This document shows, piece after piece, positions 37,969 to 46,297 of a stretch of DNA of 64,000 nt (position 1 is its first letter; every line of letters starts with the position of its first letter). The notes beneath the pieces were generated by a model. That model ran no database searches. It was not told the DNA's origin and was given only the letters and a program-made list of their open reading frames with translations. Both the position numbers and the translations under genes were made by a program. The stretch lies in NCBI RefSeq assembly GCF_014647115.1, contig NZ_BMOO01000003.1, forward strand, positions 186,001-250,000, read 5' to 3'. This DNA comes from Halarchaeum rubridurum. Lineage in GTDB: Archaea > Halobacteriota > Halobacteria > Halobacteriales > Halobacteriaceae.

Positions 37969-40794
37969 ATGTCCACGGACGACGCCGACGACGCGGCGGT
38001 CGGGAACGCGGGGGGCCCGACCGACGACGTCGACGGTGCGACCGCCGTCGAGGAGTCGACGGCGGACGACGGCCCACGCGTCGCCAAGGACGAGTACACG
38101 TGGGCCGACTTCGAGGCGGAGTATCGCGGGGAGGACGAGGAGGCCCTCGACCCCGCCGACTACCTCGGGTTCGAACGCGACGACGTCGACGGCGTCCTCG
38201 CAGCCGGCGGCGACGCCGCAGCCGTCATCGAGTCGGTGGTCGACGAGCGGACGCTCGACGTCGAGTCGGACGTCGACGAGGACGCGTTCTTCTCCGACGT
38301 CCACGGGAACACGACGATGGCGAACCGCTACGACCTCGAGAAGGCGGTCGCGCCGGCGAAGAAGACCCACTTCTCGGAGGTCGAGCGCTACTGGGTGAAC
38401 AAGCCCTACGCGTTCGTCGTTCTCTTCCACTCCGAGAAGGAGAACGAGATGAAGTACTACCTCGTCGAGCCCTATCGGAACGCCGTCGAGGACGACCTCC
38501 AGGAGTTCCTGACGGGGAAGCTCCGCACCGCGATCAAGTATTCGAGCGGCGACGTCGCGGCCGAGGGGACGATGGACGAGCGTCGCGCGGTCATCGAACG
38601 CCAGACCCGCGACCTGCTCGAACGCTACGACATCTACGCCGAGACCCGCGGGGGCCCCTCGGCGGCAGAGCGTCTCCGGGAGCTCGTCGAGACCCTCACG
38701 GGACAGGGCGAGGCGGCCGACGACGTCCCGGTCACCGAGCGGCTGCGCTCGCTGGTCGACCGCGGGACGGACGGGTCGAGCGGCGGAGCGAACGACGAGG
38801 CGAATAACGGTGGGCCGAGCGGAAGCGAGGGCGGCGAGACGAGCGACGGGGAAGCGGAGGCGAACGAGGAGGCGGGCGAAGACGCGAGCGACGCGGCGGG
38901 GAGCGATGCCGGGTCGAACGGTGGCGACGAGGGCGGGACGGGCGCGACCGGCACCGACGTCGACTCCCGCTCCGCGGCCGACCGCCTCCGCGACGCCCTC
39001 GACGGCGACGAGGACGCCTCGCCGCTGGAGCGCGTGAAGGGGCTGTTGGGGGGCGGCGAGGACGACGAGACGTCGGTGGAGGACGCGGACGAAGCGGAGA
39101 CTGAGTCCGGGCCACCGACGGCCCTCGACGGCATCGCGGCGCGCCCCGAGCCCGCGGTGTTGGCGGAGGACACCGACACGCTCACGCAGTACCAGGTGGA
39201 GAAACTCCTCTACTACCTCAAGCGGGACTTCATCGGTTACGAGCGCATCGACGGCATCAAACACGACGTGAACGTCGAGGACATCTCCTGCGACGGCTAC
39301 AACTCCCCGGTGTTCGCGTACCACTCCGACTACGAGCAGCTCATCACGAACGTCTACCACGGCAAGGAGAGCCTCGACGACTTCGTCGTGAAGCTCGCCC
39401 AGCGCTCCGGGAAGGGTATCAGCAAGCGCCAGCCGCAGGTGGACGCGACGCTCCCGGACGGCTCGCGCGCCCAGCTGACGCTCGGCCAGGAGGTCAGCGA
39501 CCACGGGACGAACTACACGATACGGCAGTTCAAGGACGTCCCGTTCACGCCCGTCGACCTCATCAACTGGAAGACGTTCTCCTTGGAGGAGATGGCGTTC
39601 CTCTGGCTCTGCATCGAGAACAACAAGAGCCTCATCTTCGCGGGCGGCACCGCCTCCGGGAAGACGACGAGCCTGAACGCCGTCTCCCTGTTCATCCCGT
39701 CGAACGCGAAGATCGTCTCCATCGAGGACACCCGGGAGGTCGAGTTGCCCCAGCGCAACTGGGTCGCCTCCGTCACCCGGCCCTCGTTCGGCGAGGACGA
39801 GAAGGGGGACATCGACGAGTTCGACCTGCTGGAGGCCGCGCTCCGCCAGCGCCCCGACTACATCGTCATGGGCGAGGTGCGCGGTGAGGAGGGCCGGACG
39901 CTCTTCCAGGTGATGAGCACCGGTCACACGACGTACACGACGTTCCACGCGGACAACGTCGGCGAGGTCCTCAAGCGCTTCACGACGGAGCCGATCAACG
40001 TCTCGAAGACGCTGTTCACCGCCCTCGACCTCGTCTCGATTCAGGCGCAGACGCGCGTGAACGGCCGGAAAGTGCGTCGTAACCGGAACATCACGGAGAT
40101 AAACCGATACGACGCCGAGAACGACGAAATCAACGTCAGCGACGTCTTCCAGTGGGAGCCCGAAGGCGACGAGTTCCGACAGCTCACCGACTCGAACACG
40201 CTCGACGAGATTCAGTTCGACCGCGGGTGGTCTCGCGAGCGTCTCGAACGCGAGATATTCGAGCGCCAGGTCGTCCTCGCGTATCTCGTGCGCAACGGCC
40301 TCAGCGAGTACACCGAGGTCGCCGCGACCCTCCAGGCGTACATCGCGGACCCCGACACCATCCTGACGCTGCTGGCGAACGACGCGCTCACGGAGAGCCT
40401 CGCGGACCTGCGCGGGATGGAGTCCGTCCTCATCGACGTCGACCCCGAGAAGGAGGAGATGGTTCCCCGGCCCGACCCGACCGAGGACGTCTACGAGGAG
40501 GCCGGCGAACTCCTGGAGCGCGCGGAGGGCACCCTCTTCGAGGAATACCGCGGCGAGGAAGCCCCCGACATCAGTTTCGCGCTCTCCGAGGCGGCCGCGA
40601 GCGCCGCCGACCAGGACGTCGTCGTCGACGACAGCGGCGAGACGCCAACCATCGAGGCCGCGGGCGAGGACGCGGAGGGGTCGCGCGACGCCGAAGCCGA
40701 CGGCGGCGACCCGTCCGCGGGTGACGACGCGCCGGGCGACGCATCGGACGACGCACCGGACGACGGAACGGGTCGCACAGGGTCCGACGAATGA
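37969..40794 (+). CDS. Type IV pilus/archaellum-type secretion ATPase with acidic linker insertion
   Basis: 941 residues, far longer than usual (about 550). The N-terminal part (ERYWVNKPYAFVVLFHSEKEN) and the ATPase core (ISCDGYNSPVFAYHS; Walker A GGTASGKTT at 559-567; Walker B IVMGEVRGEEG; HADN) match archaeal PilB/FlaI/TadA ATPases, and align with the shorter paralogue at 51520-53139. Between them, about residues 226-404, lies a Gly/Ser/Asp/Glu-rich insert absent from that paralogue, bearing four similar short helices. A second Asp-rich tail ends the protein. It powers pilin assembly in the cytoplasm with the protein at 40791, whose start overlaps the stop (ATGA). Confidence 0.9.
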   Translation: MSTDDADDAAVGNAGGPTDDVDGATAVEESTADDGPRVAKDEYTWADFEAEYRGEDEEALDPADYLGFERDDVDGVLAAGGDAAAVIESVVDERTLDVESDVDEDAFFSDVHGNTTMANRYDLEKAVAPAKKTHFSEVERYWVNKPYAFVVLFHSEKENEMKYYLVEPYRNAVEDDLQEFLTGKLRTAIKYSSGDVAAEGTMDERRAVIERQTRDLLERYDIYAETRGGPSAAERLRELVETLTGQGEAADDVPVTERLRSLVDRGTDGSSGGANDEANNGGPSGSEGGETSDGEAEANEEAGEDASDAAGSDAGSNGGDEGGTGATGTDVDSRSAADRLRDALDGDEDASPLERVKGLLGGGEDDETSVEDADEAETESGPPTALDGIAARPEPAVLAEDTDTLTQYQVEKLLYYLKRDFIGYERIDGIKHDVNVEDISCDGYNSPVFAYHSDYEQLITNVYHGKESLDDFVVKLAQRSGKGISKRQPQVDATLPDGSRAQLTLGQEVSDHGTNYTIRQFKDVPFTPVDLINWKTFSLEEMAFLWLCIENNKSLIFAGGTASGKTTSLNAVSLFIPSNAKIVSIEDTREVELPQRNWVASVTRPSFGEDEKGDIDEFDLLEAALRQRPDYIVMGEVRGEEGRTLFQVMSTGHTTYTTFHADNVGEVLKRFTTEPINVSKTLFTALDLVSIQAQTRVNGRKVRRNRNITEINRYDAENDEINVSDVFQWEPEGDEFRQLTDSNTLDEIQFDRGWSRERLEREIFERQVVLAYLVRNGLSEYTEVAATLQAYIADPDTILTLLANDALTESLADLRGMESVLIDVDPEKEEMVPRPDPTEDVYEEAGELLERAEGTLFEEYRGEEAPDISFALSEAAASAADQDVVVDDSGETPTIEAAGEDAEGSRDAEADGGDPSAGDDAPGDASDDAPDDGTGRTGSDE

Positions 40795-42812
40795 GCCTCG
40801 GCGACACGGGATACAGTTCGTCGGACGCGCTCGGGGACGCCTTCTTCCCGCTCTACGAGTGGCTCTTCGACGATTCGAGCGACTTCGTCGCCAACGTCGA
40901 GACGAAACTCGCGGAGGCGCGCCGCGACGAGACCGTCGAGTTGTTCCTCTCGCGCGCGCTCGGCGTCGGTGCCATCGTCGGCGTCCTCTTCTGGGTCCTC
41001 GGCACGCTGCTCGGCTGGGTGCTGTTCATGATGGTCATCAGCACCGACACCATCATCGGGCTCTACATCGCCAACGACGCGCTGCTCGCGTTCATCAACG
41101 CGGTCAAGGTCCCGGCGTTGATCGTCCTCACCGGCCTCGTCTTCGGGAGCATCGGGTTCGCCGCGGGGTTCGGCGGCCTCGTCGGCGTCCCCTACATGCA
41201 GGCCGGCGAACGCAAACGCGAGATCAACATGCTGCTCCCGGACGCCATCGCGTTCATGTACGCCCTCTCGATGGGCGGGATGAACCAACTGGAGATACTC
41301 TCCGCGATGGCGAAGGCCGACGACACGTACGGCGAGGTCGCCCTGGAGTTTCGCAGCATCGTCCAGGAGACGGAGTACTTCGACACGGACTACCGGAGCG
41401 CGGTGCGCAACCGCTCGATGGAGACGCCGTCGGACGAACTCGGGCAGTTCCTCACGGACATGCTCTCCATCGTCAACAGCGGGGGCGACATGACGGACTT
41501 CCTCTCCGACAAGAAGGACAAACACATGCGGACGGCGAAACAGCAACAACAGCTCACCCTCGACACCCTCGAGCTCTTCGGCGAGATGTACATGACGCTC
41601 TCTCTGTTCCCGCTCCTCCTCATCATCATCCTCGTCATCATGAGCATGATGGGGGACTCGAAGACGACGCTCCTCTACGGGACGGTGTACGCGCTCATCC
41701 CGCTGGTCGGCGTCGGCTTCCTCGTCCTCGTCTCGACCGTGAAGGAGGACGAACCCGGCGACGGCTACCTCCGCCTCGACGAGAGCGACGCCTCCTCGAC
41801 GTCGCGCGAACCCGGGCTCTTCGACCTCGGCCTCATCGAGCGCTTCCGCGGGGAGGGCGCGCTCTTCGAGCGCATCTACAGCCGCGAGGGGACGCACGAG
41901 GCGAAGTGGCTGCTCACGCACCCACACCTGTTCTTCAAGCGCCACCCGCTCTACACGCTCGGGCTCACCGTCCCGGCCGCGCTCGTCATCCTCGGGCTCG
42001 CCGTCGCGCAGGGGACGGCACCGACGAGCCTCGACCGGATGCAGGCCAACCCCATCGCGGGGACGTTCGTCTGGGTCTACCTCCCGCTCTACATCGTCTT
42101 CATCCCGCTCGCGGCCTTCCGGTTGTGGAACCTCCGCTCGCGTCGCCGCGTCGTCAACAACCTCTCGGACGACCTCCGGAAGCTCTCCTCGGCGAACGAC
42201 ACCGGCCTCACCCTCCTCGAATCCATCAAGACGGTCTCCGAGACGTCCTCGGGGAAGCTCGCCGAGGAGTTCCGCGTCATCCACGCGAAGGTGAACTACG
42301 GGACGAGCCTGCGCGACGCGCTCGTCGAGTTCAACAACAAGTACCACATCCCCCGCCTCGCGCGCACCGTCAAGCTCGTCAGCAAGGCCCAGGAGGCCTC
42401 CAGTCAGATTTCGGCGGTGCTCACGACGGCCGCACAGTCGTCCGAGACGCAGGACGACCTCGAACGCGAACGCAAGTCCCGCACCCGGATGCAGATCGTC
42501 ATCATCATCATGACCTACCTGACCCTGCTCGCCGTCATGGCCATCCTGAAGGTGAAGTTCCTCGACGTGATGGCGGGGCTCGCCACGCAGGCCAGCGGCG
42601 GCGCGTCGTCGAGCGCGGGCGGCGGCAACATGAGCTTCGGGGCGAGCATCGACATCCAGATGATGAACATGATGTTCTTCCACGCCGTCACGATTCAGGG
42701 CATCCTCTCCGGGTTCATCGCGGGGTACATCCGCGACGCCGACCTCCTCTCGGGCGTGAAGTTCGCCATCGTCCTGCCGACCGTCGCGTTGCTCGTCTTC
42801 GCGTTCATCTGA
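40791..42812 (+). CDS. TadC/FlaJ-like (type II secretion F family) pilus platform protein
   Basis: 673 residues with two repeats of the T2SSF fold. Cytoplasmic helical domains (LPDAIAFMYALSMGGMNQLEIL; LRKLSSANDTGLTLLESIKTV) are separated by membrane pairs, with a further helix group at the C-terminus (GFIAGYIRDADLLSGVK). The N-terminus has an additional membrane region (about residues 45-130). It is the membrane platform that couples the ATPase to pilin assembly. It overlaps the ATPase by ATGA and is followed 2 nt later by the first prepilin-like gene. Confidence 0.9.
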   Translation: MSLGDTGYSSSDALGDAFFPLYEWLFDDSSDFVANVETKLAEARRDETVELFLSRALGVGAIVGVLFWVLGTLLGWVLFMMVISTDTIIGLYIANDALLAFINAVKVPALIVLTGLVFGSIGFAAGFGGLVGVPYMQAGERKREINMLLPDAIAFMYALSMGGMNQLEILSAMAKADDTYGEVALEFRSIVQETEYFDTDYRSAVRNRSMETPSDELGQFLTDMLSIVNSGGDMTDFLSDKKDKHMRTAKQQQQLTLDTLELFGEMYMTLSLFPLLLIIILVIMSMMGDSKTTLLYGTVYALIPLVGVGFLVLVSTVKEDEPGDGYLRLDESDASSTSREPGLFDLGLIERFRGEGALFERIYSREGTHEAKWLLTHPHLFFKRHPLYTLGLTVPAALVILGLAVAQGTAPTSLDRMQANPIAGTFVWVYLPLYIVFIPLAAFRLWNLRSRRRVVNNLSDDLRKLSSANDTGLTLLESIKTVSETSSGKLAEEFRVIHAKVNYGTSLRDALVEFNNKYHIPRLARTVKLVSKAQEASSQISAVLTTAAQSSETQDDLERERKSRTRMQIVIIIMTYLTLLAVMAILKVKFLDVMAGLATQASGGASSSAGGGNMSFGASIDIQMMNMMFFHAVTIQGILSGFIAGYIRDADLLSGVKFAIVLPTVALLVFAFI

Positions 42813-42814
42813 CG

Positions 42815-43252
42815 ATGACCCGGAACACCCGAGACCGCGCGCAGACGACGCTCGACTTCGCCGCCGGGGTGAGCGTCTTCCTCCTCACCGTGATATTCGT
42901 CTTCGCGTTCGTCCCCTCGCTGCTCGCGCCGGCCACCGCGCCGGGAGCCGGCAACGGCGTCGTCGCCGACCGTGTCGCCGACGACCTCGCGCGGGACGAA
43001 CTCGCGACGGAGACCCCCTACGAACTCTCCGGCCCGCCCACCGACGGGGCGCTCGCGGCCGCGCGCTCGAACGTCTCCGAGACGCTCCCGCCGGGGACGT
43101 TCCTCAACCTCACGCTCCGAACCGCGAGCGCCGGCCGGGTCGTCGCCGCCGACGGCCCGACCCCGTCCGTGGACGCGCCGACGACCGCCTCCCGGCGTGC
43201 CGTCACCGCGCCCGACGGCACGACGTACGAACTCCGGGTGGTCGTCTGGTGA
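42815..43252 (+). CDS. Prepilin-like protein 1 (class III signal peptide type)
   Basis: 145 residues. The N-terminus MTRNTRDRAQTTLDF followed by AAGVSVFLLTVIFVFAF resembles archaeal class III signal peptides (K/R-G/A before Q-x-S/T-L-E/D-F), which PibD cleaves before the Q. The rest is a soluble domain outside the membrane. I recall a related Pfam group in the DUF7284-DUF7289 range, unchecked. It starts 2 nt after the platform gene and its stop overlaps the next start (GTGA). Confidence 0.75.
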   Translation: MTRNTRDRAQTTLDFAAGVSVFLLTVIFVFAFVPSLLAPATAPGAGNGVVADRVADDLARDELATETPYELSGPPTDGALAAARSNVSETLPPGTFLNLTLRTASAGRVVAADGPTPSVDAPTTASRRAVTAPDGTTYELRVVVW

Positions 43253-43848
43253 ACGCCGCGGACGGCCCCGAACGCGGGCAGGCGCACACCCTGGAGAGCG
43301 TCATGGCGGCACTCCTCGTCGTCTCCGCCGTCATCATCGCCGTCCAGATGACCACGACGCCACCGTTGCTCGGCTCGACCGCGAACCAGCACGCCGGCCA
43401 GCAGGACCGCGCGACGGTACAGGGCGTCTTCGCCGCGAGCGACGACGGCGAGCTCCGGGACGCGGTGCGGTACCGAAACGAGACCGGCGACCCCGCGGAC
43501 CCGCTCGAACGACCGTACGGGGGCGCGGGGCCGACAGGCGACCTCCGGTTCCTCGACCGGCTGAACGAGACGCTCGCGGACCGCGGCGCGGCGTACAACG
43601 TCCGGTTCGTCTACCACGAGGACGGCGAGCGCCGCGTCGTCCGGTTCGTCCACAACGGCGAGCCCGGCGACGCCGCCGTCACCGTCCGGCGACCCGTGAC
43701 GCTCTACGACCACGACCGCACGCTCCCCACCAACGGAACCGGGGAGGCGCTCGGCGCGGCCGACCCGGCGTACTTCGTGTCCGACACCGACCCGGACGGA
43801 GAAGTGTACGCCGTCGTCACCGTCGAGGTGGTCGTGTGGCGCGTCTGA
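43249..43848 (+). CDS. Prepilin-like protein 2
   Basis: 199 residues. RGQAHTLESVMAALLVVSAV contains the R-G before Q pattern and a Glu six residues on, then a helix to about residue 38. The extracytoplasmic region contains RFLDRLNETLADRG and several beta-type stretches. It starts with GTG overlapping the previous stop. Assignment as a minor pilin is an inference from position and N-terminus. Confidence 0.73.
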   Translation: MNAADGPERGQAHTLESVMAALLVVSAVIIAVQMTTTPPLLGSTANQHAGQQDRATVQGVFAASDDGELRDAVRYRNETGDPADPLERPYGGAGPTGDLRFLDRLNETLADRGAAYNVRFVYHEDGERRVVRFVHNGEPGDAAVTVRRPVTLYDHDRTLPTNGTGEALGAADPAYFVSDTDPDGEVYAVVTVEVVVWRV

Positions 43849-44300
43849 TGGGCGACGACCGCGGTGCGGCGACCGCGCTCGGCTACGTCCTCAACATCAC
43901 GGTCGCGCTCCTGCTCGTCACCGGCCTGCTCATCGCCGTCACCGACTACGTCGACCGGCAGCGCCAGGACGCCGTTCGTGGCCAGCTCGCCGTCGTCAGC
44001 GACCGCCTCGTCGCGGACCTCGCAGCCGCCGACCGGCTCGCCGGAACCGCCGACGCCGGGGGCGTCACCGTCCGAAGCGACGCCCCGGCTCGCGTCGTCG
44101 GCCGGACGTACACGATACGCGTCTCGCACGCCGACGGCGTGACGCGCGTTCGTCTCGCCGCACCGAGCGAGAACGTCGTCGTGACGCGGACCCTACACAC
44201 GGACCGCGACGTCGTAAACGCGACCGTCACCGGGGGCGACGTCGAGATAACGACCCGGGGGGCCGCCGGCGACGGGCTACGGGTGGTCAGCGATGACTGA
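43848..44300 (+). CDS. Prepilin-like protein 3
   Basis: 150 residues. MGDDRGAATALGYVLNITVA runs into one helix (LLLVTGLLIAV), with R-G five residues from the start as in prepilins. The soluble part is beta-rich (VRSDAPARVVGRTYTIRVSH). The start ATG shares one base with the previous TGA. It is much like proteins of other haloarchaeal pilus operons in layout. Confidence 0.73.
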   Translation: MGDDRGAATALGYVLNITVALLLVTGLLIAVTDYVDRQRQDAVRGQLAVVSDRLVADLAAADRLAGTADAGGVTVRSDAPARVVGRTYTIRVSHADGVTRVRLAAPSENVVVTRTLHTDRDVVNATVTGGDVEITTRGAAGDGLRVVSDD

Positions 44301-45012
44301 GCGCGGCGTGAGCGACGCCGTCGGGTTCGTCCTCATCTTCGCGCTCATCATCACGTCCGTCGGCGTCATCTACACCGCGGGGCTCACGGGACTGCAGGAC
44401 GCCCGCGACGCCCAGCGGCTCTCGAACGCCGAAACGGCGTTCGACGCCATCGACACGACGGCGAACGACGTCGTCTACCGTGGCGCGCCCTCCCGGACGG
44501 TCGGCGTCGGCCTCGCCGGCGCGACGCTCGGCCCCGGCGACGACGTCCGAATCACGGTCAACGGGTCGGAGAGGAGCGTGCACGCGACTCTGACACCGCT
44601 CGTCTACCGATACGAGGACAGCCGGTTCGTCTACGTCGGCGGCGCGGTGCTCCGCTCGGACGGCGCCGACGCGGTGGTGCTCGACGACCCCGACGTCCGC
44701 GTCGCGCCCGGCGGCGGTCGCGCCCTCGTTCCCGTCATCAACACGACCGCCACGGGTGGGACGGTCGGCGGGCGGACCCGGGCACGCGTGTCGTTCGCGG
44801 CCCGTGGCCCGGGCACACGCGGTGTCACCGTACTCGACGGGCCCGTCACCGTCACGGTCGAGACGCCACGCGCCGACGCGTGGTCCCGGTCGTTCGCGGA
44901 CGTCGAGGCCTGCACCGACGTCTCGATGCCGACGAGCGAAACCGCCAGATGCACGCTCGACGGTGAGTCCGCCGTCGTCTCACGGACCGACGTGACCGTC
45001 CAAGTCGAGTGA
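44293..45012 (+). CDS. Prepilin-like protein 4
   Basis: 239 residues. MTERGVSDAVGFVLIFALII is the pattern closest to canonical archaeal pilins (RG before VSxxIG), followed by a helix and a 210-residue ectodomain with a disulfide candidate (EACTDVSMP, ARCTLDG). It overlaps the previous gene by 8 nt and ends the operon. A role as a tip or minor pilin is inferred. Confidence 0.75.
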   Translation: MTERGVSDAVGFVLIFALIITSVGVIYTAGLTGLQDARDAQRLSNAETAFDAIDTTANDVVYRGAPSRTVGVGLAGATLGPGDDVRITVNGSERSVHATLTPLVYRYEDSRFVYVGGAVLRSDGADAVVLDDPDVRVAPGGGRALVPVINTTATGGTVGGRTRARVSFAARGPGTRGVTVLDGPVTVTVETPRADAWSRSFADVEACTDVSMPTSETARCTLDGESAVVSRTDVTVQVE

Positions 45013-45113
45013 CCGGCGCGGGAACGGTCGGACGTGCTCGCTCCGCTGCGCGCATCCTCACTGATTCGACTCCCGTACGCGTCGCTCTTCGCCTCTACAC
45101 TCGGCAGCACAGC

Positions 45114-45126
45114 GGGCGTGGCGGGA
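45114..45126 (+). repeat. 13-bp copy of the tRNA-Arg 3' region
   Basis: gggcgtggcggga is identical to 45219-45231, the acceptor and T-arm end of tRNA-Arg, and lies about 92 bp beyond the 3' end of that gene. No integrase or element is near; it may be a remnant attachment site or chance. Confidence 0.35.
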
Positions 45127-45162
45127 GTCCCGCGAGTGAGCGACGCGAACGAGAGGGACTGA

Positions 45163-45181
45163 GCGAGACCGGAGGTCTCGC
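45163..45181. other. 8-bp hairpin between pilus operon and tRNA-Arg
   Basis: GCGAGACC-gga-GGTCTCGC, a perfect stem in the 205-bp gene-free gap 45013-45217. No T-run; role unclear. Confidence 0.4.
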
Positions 45182-45191
45182 GGAGCCACTC

Positions 45192-45221
45192 CCCGTTTTC
45201 CGACGCAGTCGTGAAAACGGG
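45192..45221 (-). terminator. Inverted repeat with T4 tract at the end of tRNA-Arg
   Basis: CCCGTTTTC and GAAAACGGG form a perfect 9-bp inverted repeat over a 12-nt loop. On the minus strand the T4 run starts directly after the tRNA 3' end, a normal archaeal tRNA termination signal. Confidence 0.5.
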
Positions 45222-45290
45222 CGTGGCGGGACTCGAACCCGCGATCTAGCGGTTAGGAACCGCTCGCCGTATCCGCTTGGCCACACGCCC
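45218..45290 (-). tRNA. tRNA-Arg (anticodon CCT)
   Basis: Folds as a full cloverleaf: acceptor GGGCGTG/CACGCCC, 3-bp D-stem GCC/GGC, anticodon stem AGCGG/CCGCT with loop TTCCTAA (anticodon CCT, decoding AGG), 5-nt variable loop, T-stem GCGGG/CCCGC with loop TTCGAGT. The discriminator is G. There is no intron and no encoded CCA. Confidence 0.95.
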
Positions 45291-45348
45291 TGCGGCGGTG
45301 GCTACGCGACTGGGGATGAAAAACGGTTGCTCTTCGTCGCGGCGGCGT

Positions 45349-45645
45349 TTACGCGTTCTTCGACGTCGTGCTCTCGGTGTCGGAGTCGATGGACTCCGTC
45401 TCGACGTCGGTGTCCGTGGTGACGTCGGCGTCGCCCTCCGTCGTCGCGCCTCCCTCGCGGACCTCTTCGAGTTCGTTCTCGATCTCCTCGCGGCCGCGCT
45501 GGAACTCGCCCATCGCCTGCCCGGTGGAGCGTGCGAGTTTGGGAATCTTGTTCGCGCCGAAGAGCAGTACCGCGATGAGCAGGACGAGCGCCAACTCCAT
45601 CCCGCCGGGGAAGCCGCCCAGGAACAGTGGCGTACTGGTGACCAT
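45349..45645 (-). CDS. tatA: Twin-arginine translocase TatA
   Basis: 98 residues. An N-terminal helix (LALVLLIAVLLFG) is followed by the hinge and amphipathic helix FGANKIPKLARSTGQAMGEF, then a long acidic cytoplasmic tail. TatA forms the pore-forming oligomer of the Tat pathway, which is the main export route in haloarchaea and is needed by the Tat lipoproteins in this window (1, 14717, 21614). The ATG at 45645 has TTATAACG-type sequence about 30 nt upstream. Confidence 0.9.
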   Translation of the reverse strand: MVTSTPLFLGGFPGGMELALVLLIAVLLFGANKIPKLARSTGQAMGEFQRGREEIENELEEVREGGATTEGDADVTTDTDVETESIDSDTESTTSKNA

Positions 45646-45739
45646 CTCTACCACACCGTAGCAAACTGCTCGTTATAGGCCTTTTGCTCGTTGTACCGAG
45701 AGCGCAACCGTCATACCGGATGCGTTCGAAACGGCGCGT

Positions 45740-46219
45740 ATGGTTGACGTTGGAGACGACGCACCCGACTTCACGGCACCGCTCGCCGACGGCGACGTAG
45801 ACTCGTTCACCCTCTCCGAGGAACTCGGCGACGAGCCGGTCGTCCTCGCGTTCTATCCCGGGGCGTTCACGGGCGTCTGCACGGACGAGATGTGCACGTT
45901 CCGCGACAACCTCGGCGCGTTCGAGGACGTCGGCGCGACCGTCTACGGCGTCAGCGTCGACACGCCCTTCGCGAACAACGAGTTCCGCGACCAGAACGAC
46001 CTCTCTTTCGACCTCGTGAGCGACTCCGATAAGGAGGCCATCGAGGCGTTCGACGTCGTCGACGAGGACTTCGCCGGCTTCGGCTACGCCGTCGCCAAGC
46101 GCTCCGTCTTCGTCGTCGACGCCGACGGCGAGGTCACCTACAAGTGGGTGACCGACGACCCCGGCGTCGAGCCGGACTACGACGAAGTCGAGGAGGCCGC
46201 CGCGGAAGCCGCGGAGTAA
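45740..46219 (+). CDS. Peroxiredoxin (AhpE/BCP-like)
   Basis: 159 residues. FYPGAFTGVCTDEMCTFRD contains the peroxidatic Cys motif (PxxxTxxC) with a second Cys five residues later, and YGVSVDTPFANNEFRDQN is the usual following segment. It reduces peroxides with thiols or thioredoxin-like donors. Standard length; divergent from tatA. Confidence 0.92.
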   Translation: MVDVGDDAPDFTAPLADGDVDSFTLSEELGDEPVVLAFYPGAFTGVCTDEMCTFRDNLGAFEDVGATVYGVSVDTPFANNEFRDQNDLSFDLVSDSDKEAIEAFDVVDEDFAGFGYAVAKRSVFVVDADGEVTYKWVTDDPGVEPDYDEVEEAAAEAAE

Positions 46220-46266
46220 CGCGCACGCTCGACGCGCCGGCCCGTCCGCCGGCACGACCCCACCGT

Positions 46267-46274
46267 CTTTTTAG
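46267..46274 (+). promoter_or_regulatory. TATA-like box of HD-domain gene
   Basis: CTTTTTAG is centred 28 nt before the ATG at 46298. Confidence 0.5.
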
Positions 46275-46297
46275 CGCGTCCGGTCGCACGTCCGTCC

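Noticed and set aside
37864-39948. Minus-strand extension of the CBS gene through the pilus ATPase region
   Set aside because: Antisense to the ATPase; the CBS gene has a clear promoter and ATG at 37863.
45163-45181. Hairpin in the pilus-operon/tRNA gap as a terminator of the pilus operon
   Set aside because: Stem is perfect but there is no T-run and it lies about 150 bp beyond the last stop, so it is recorded only as a hairpin.
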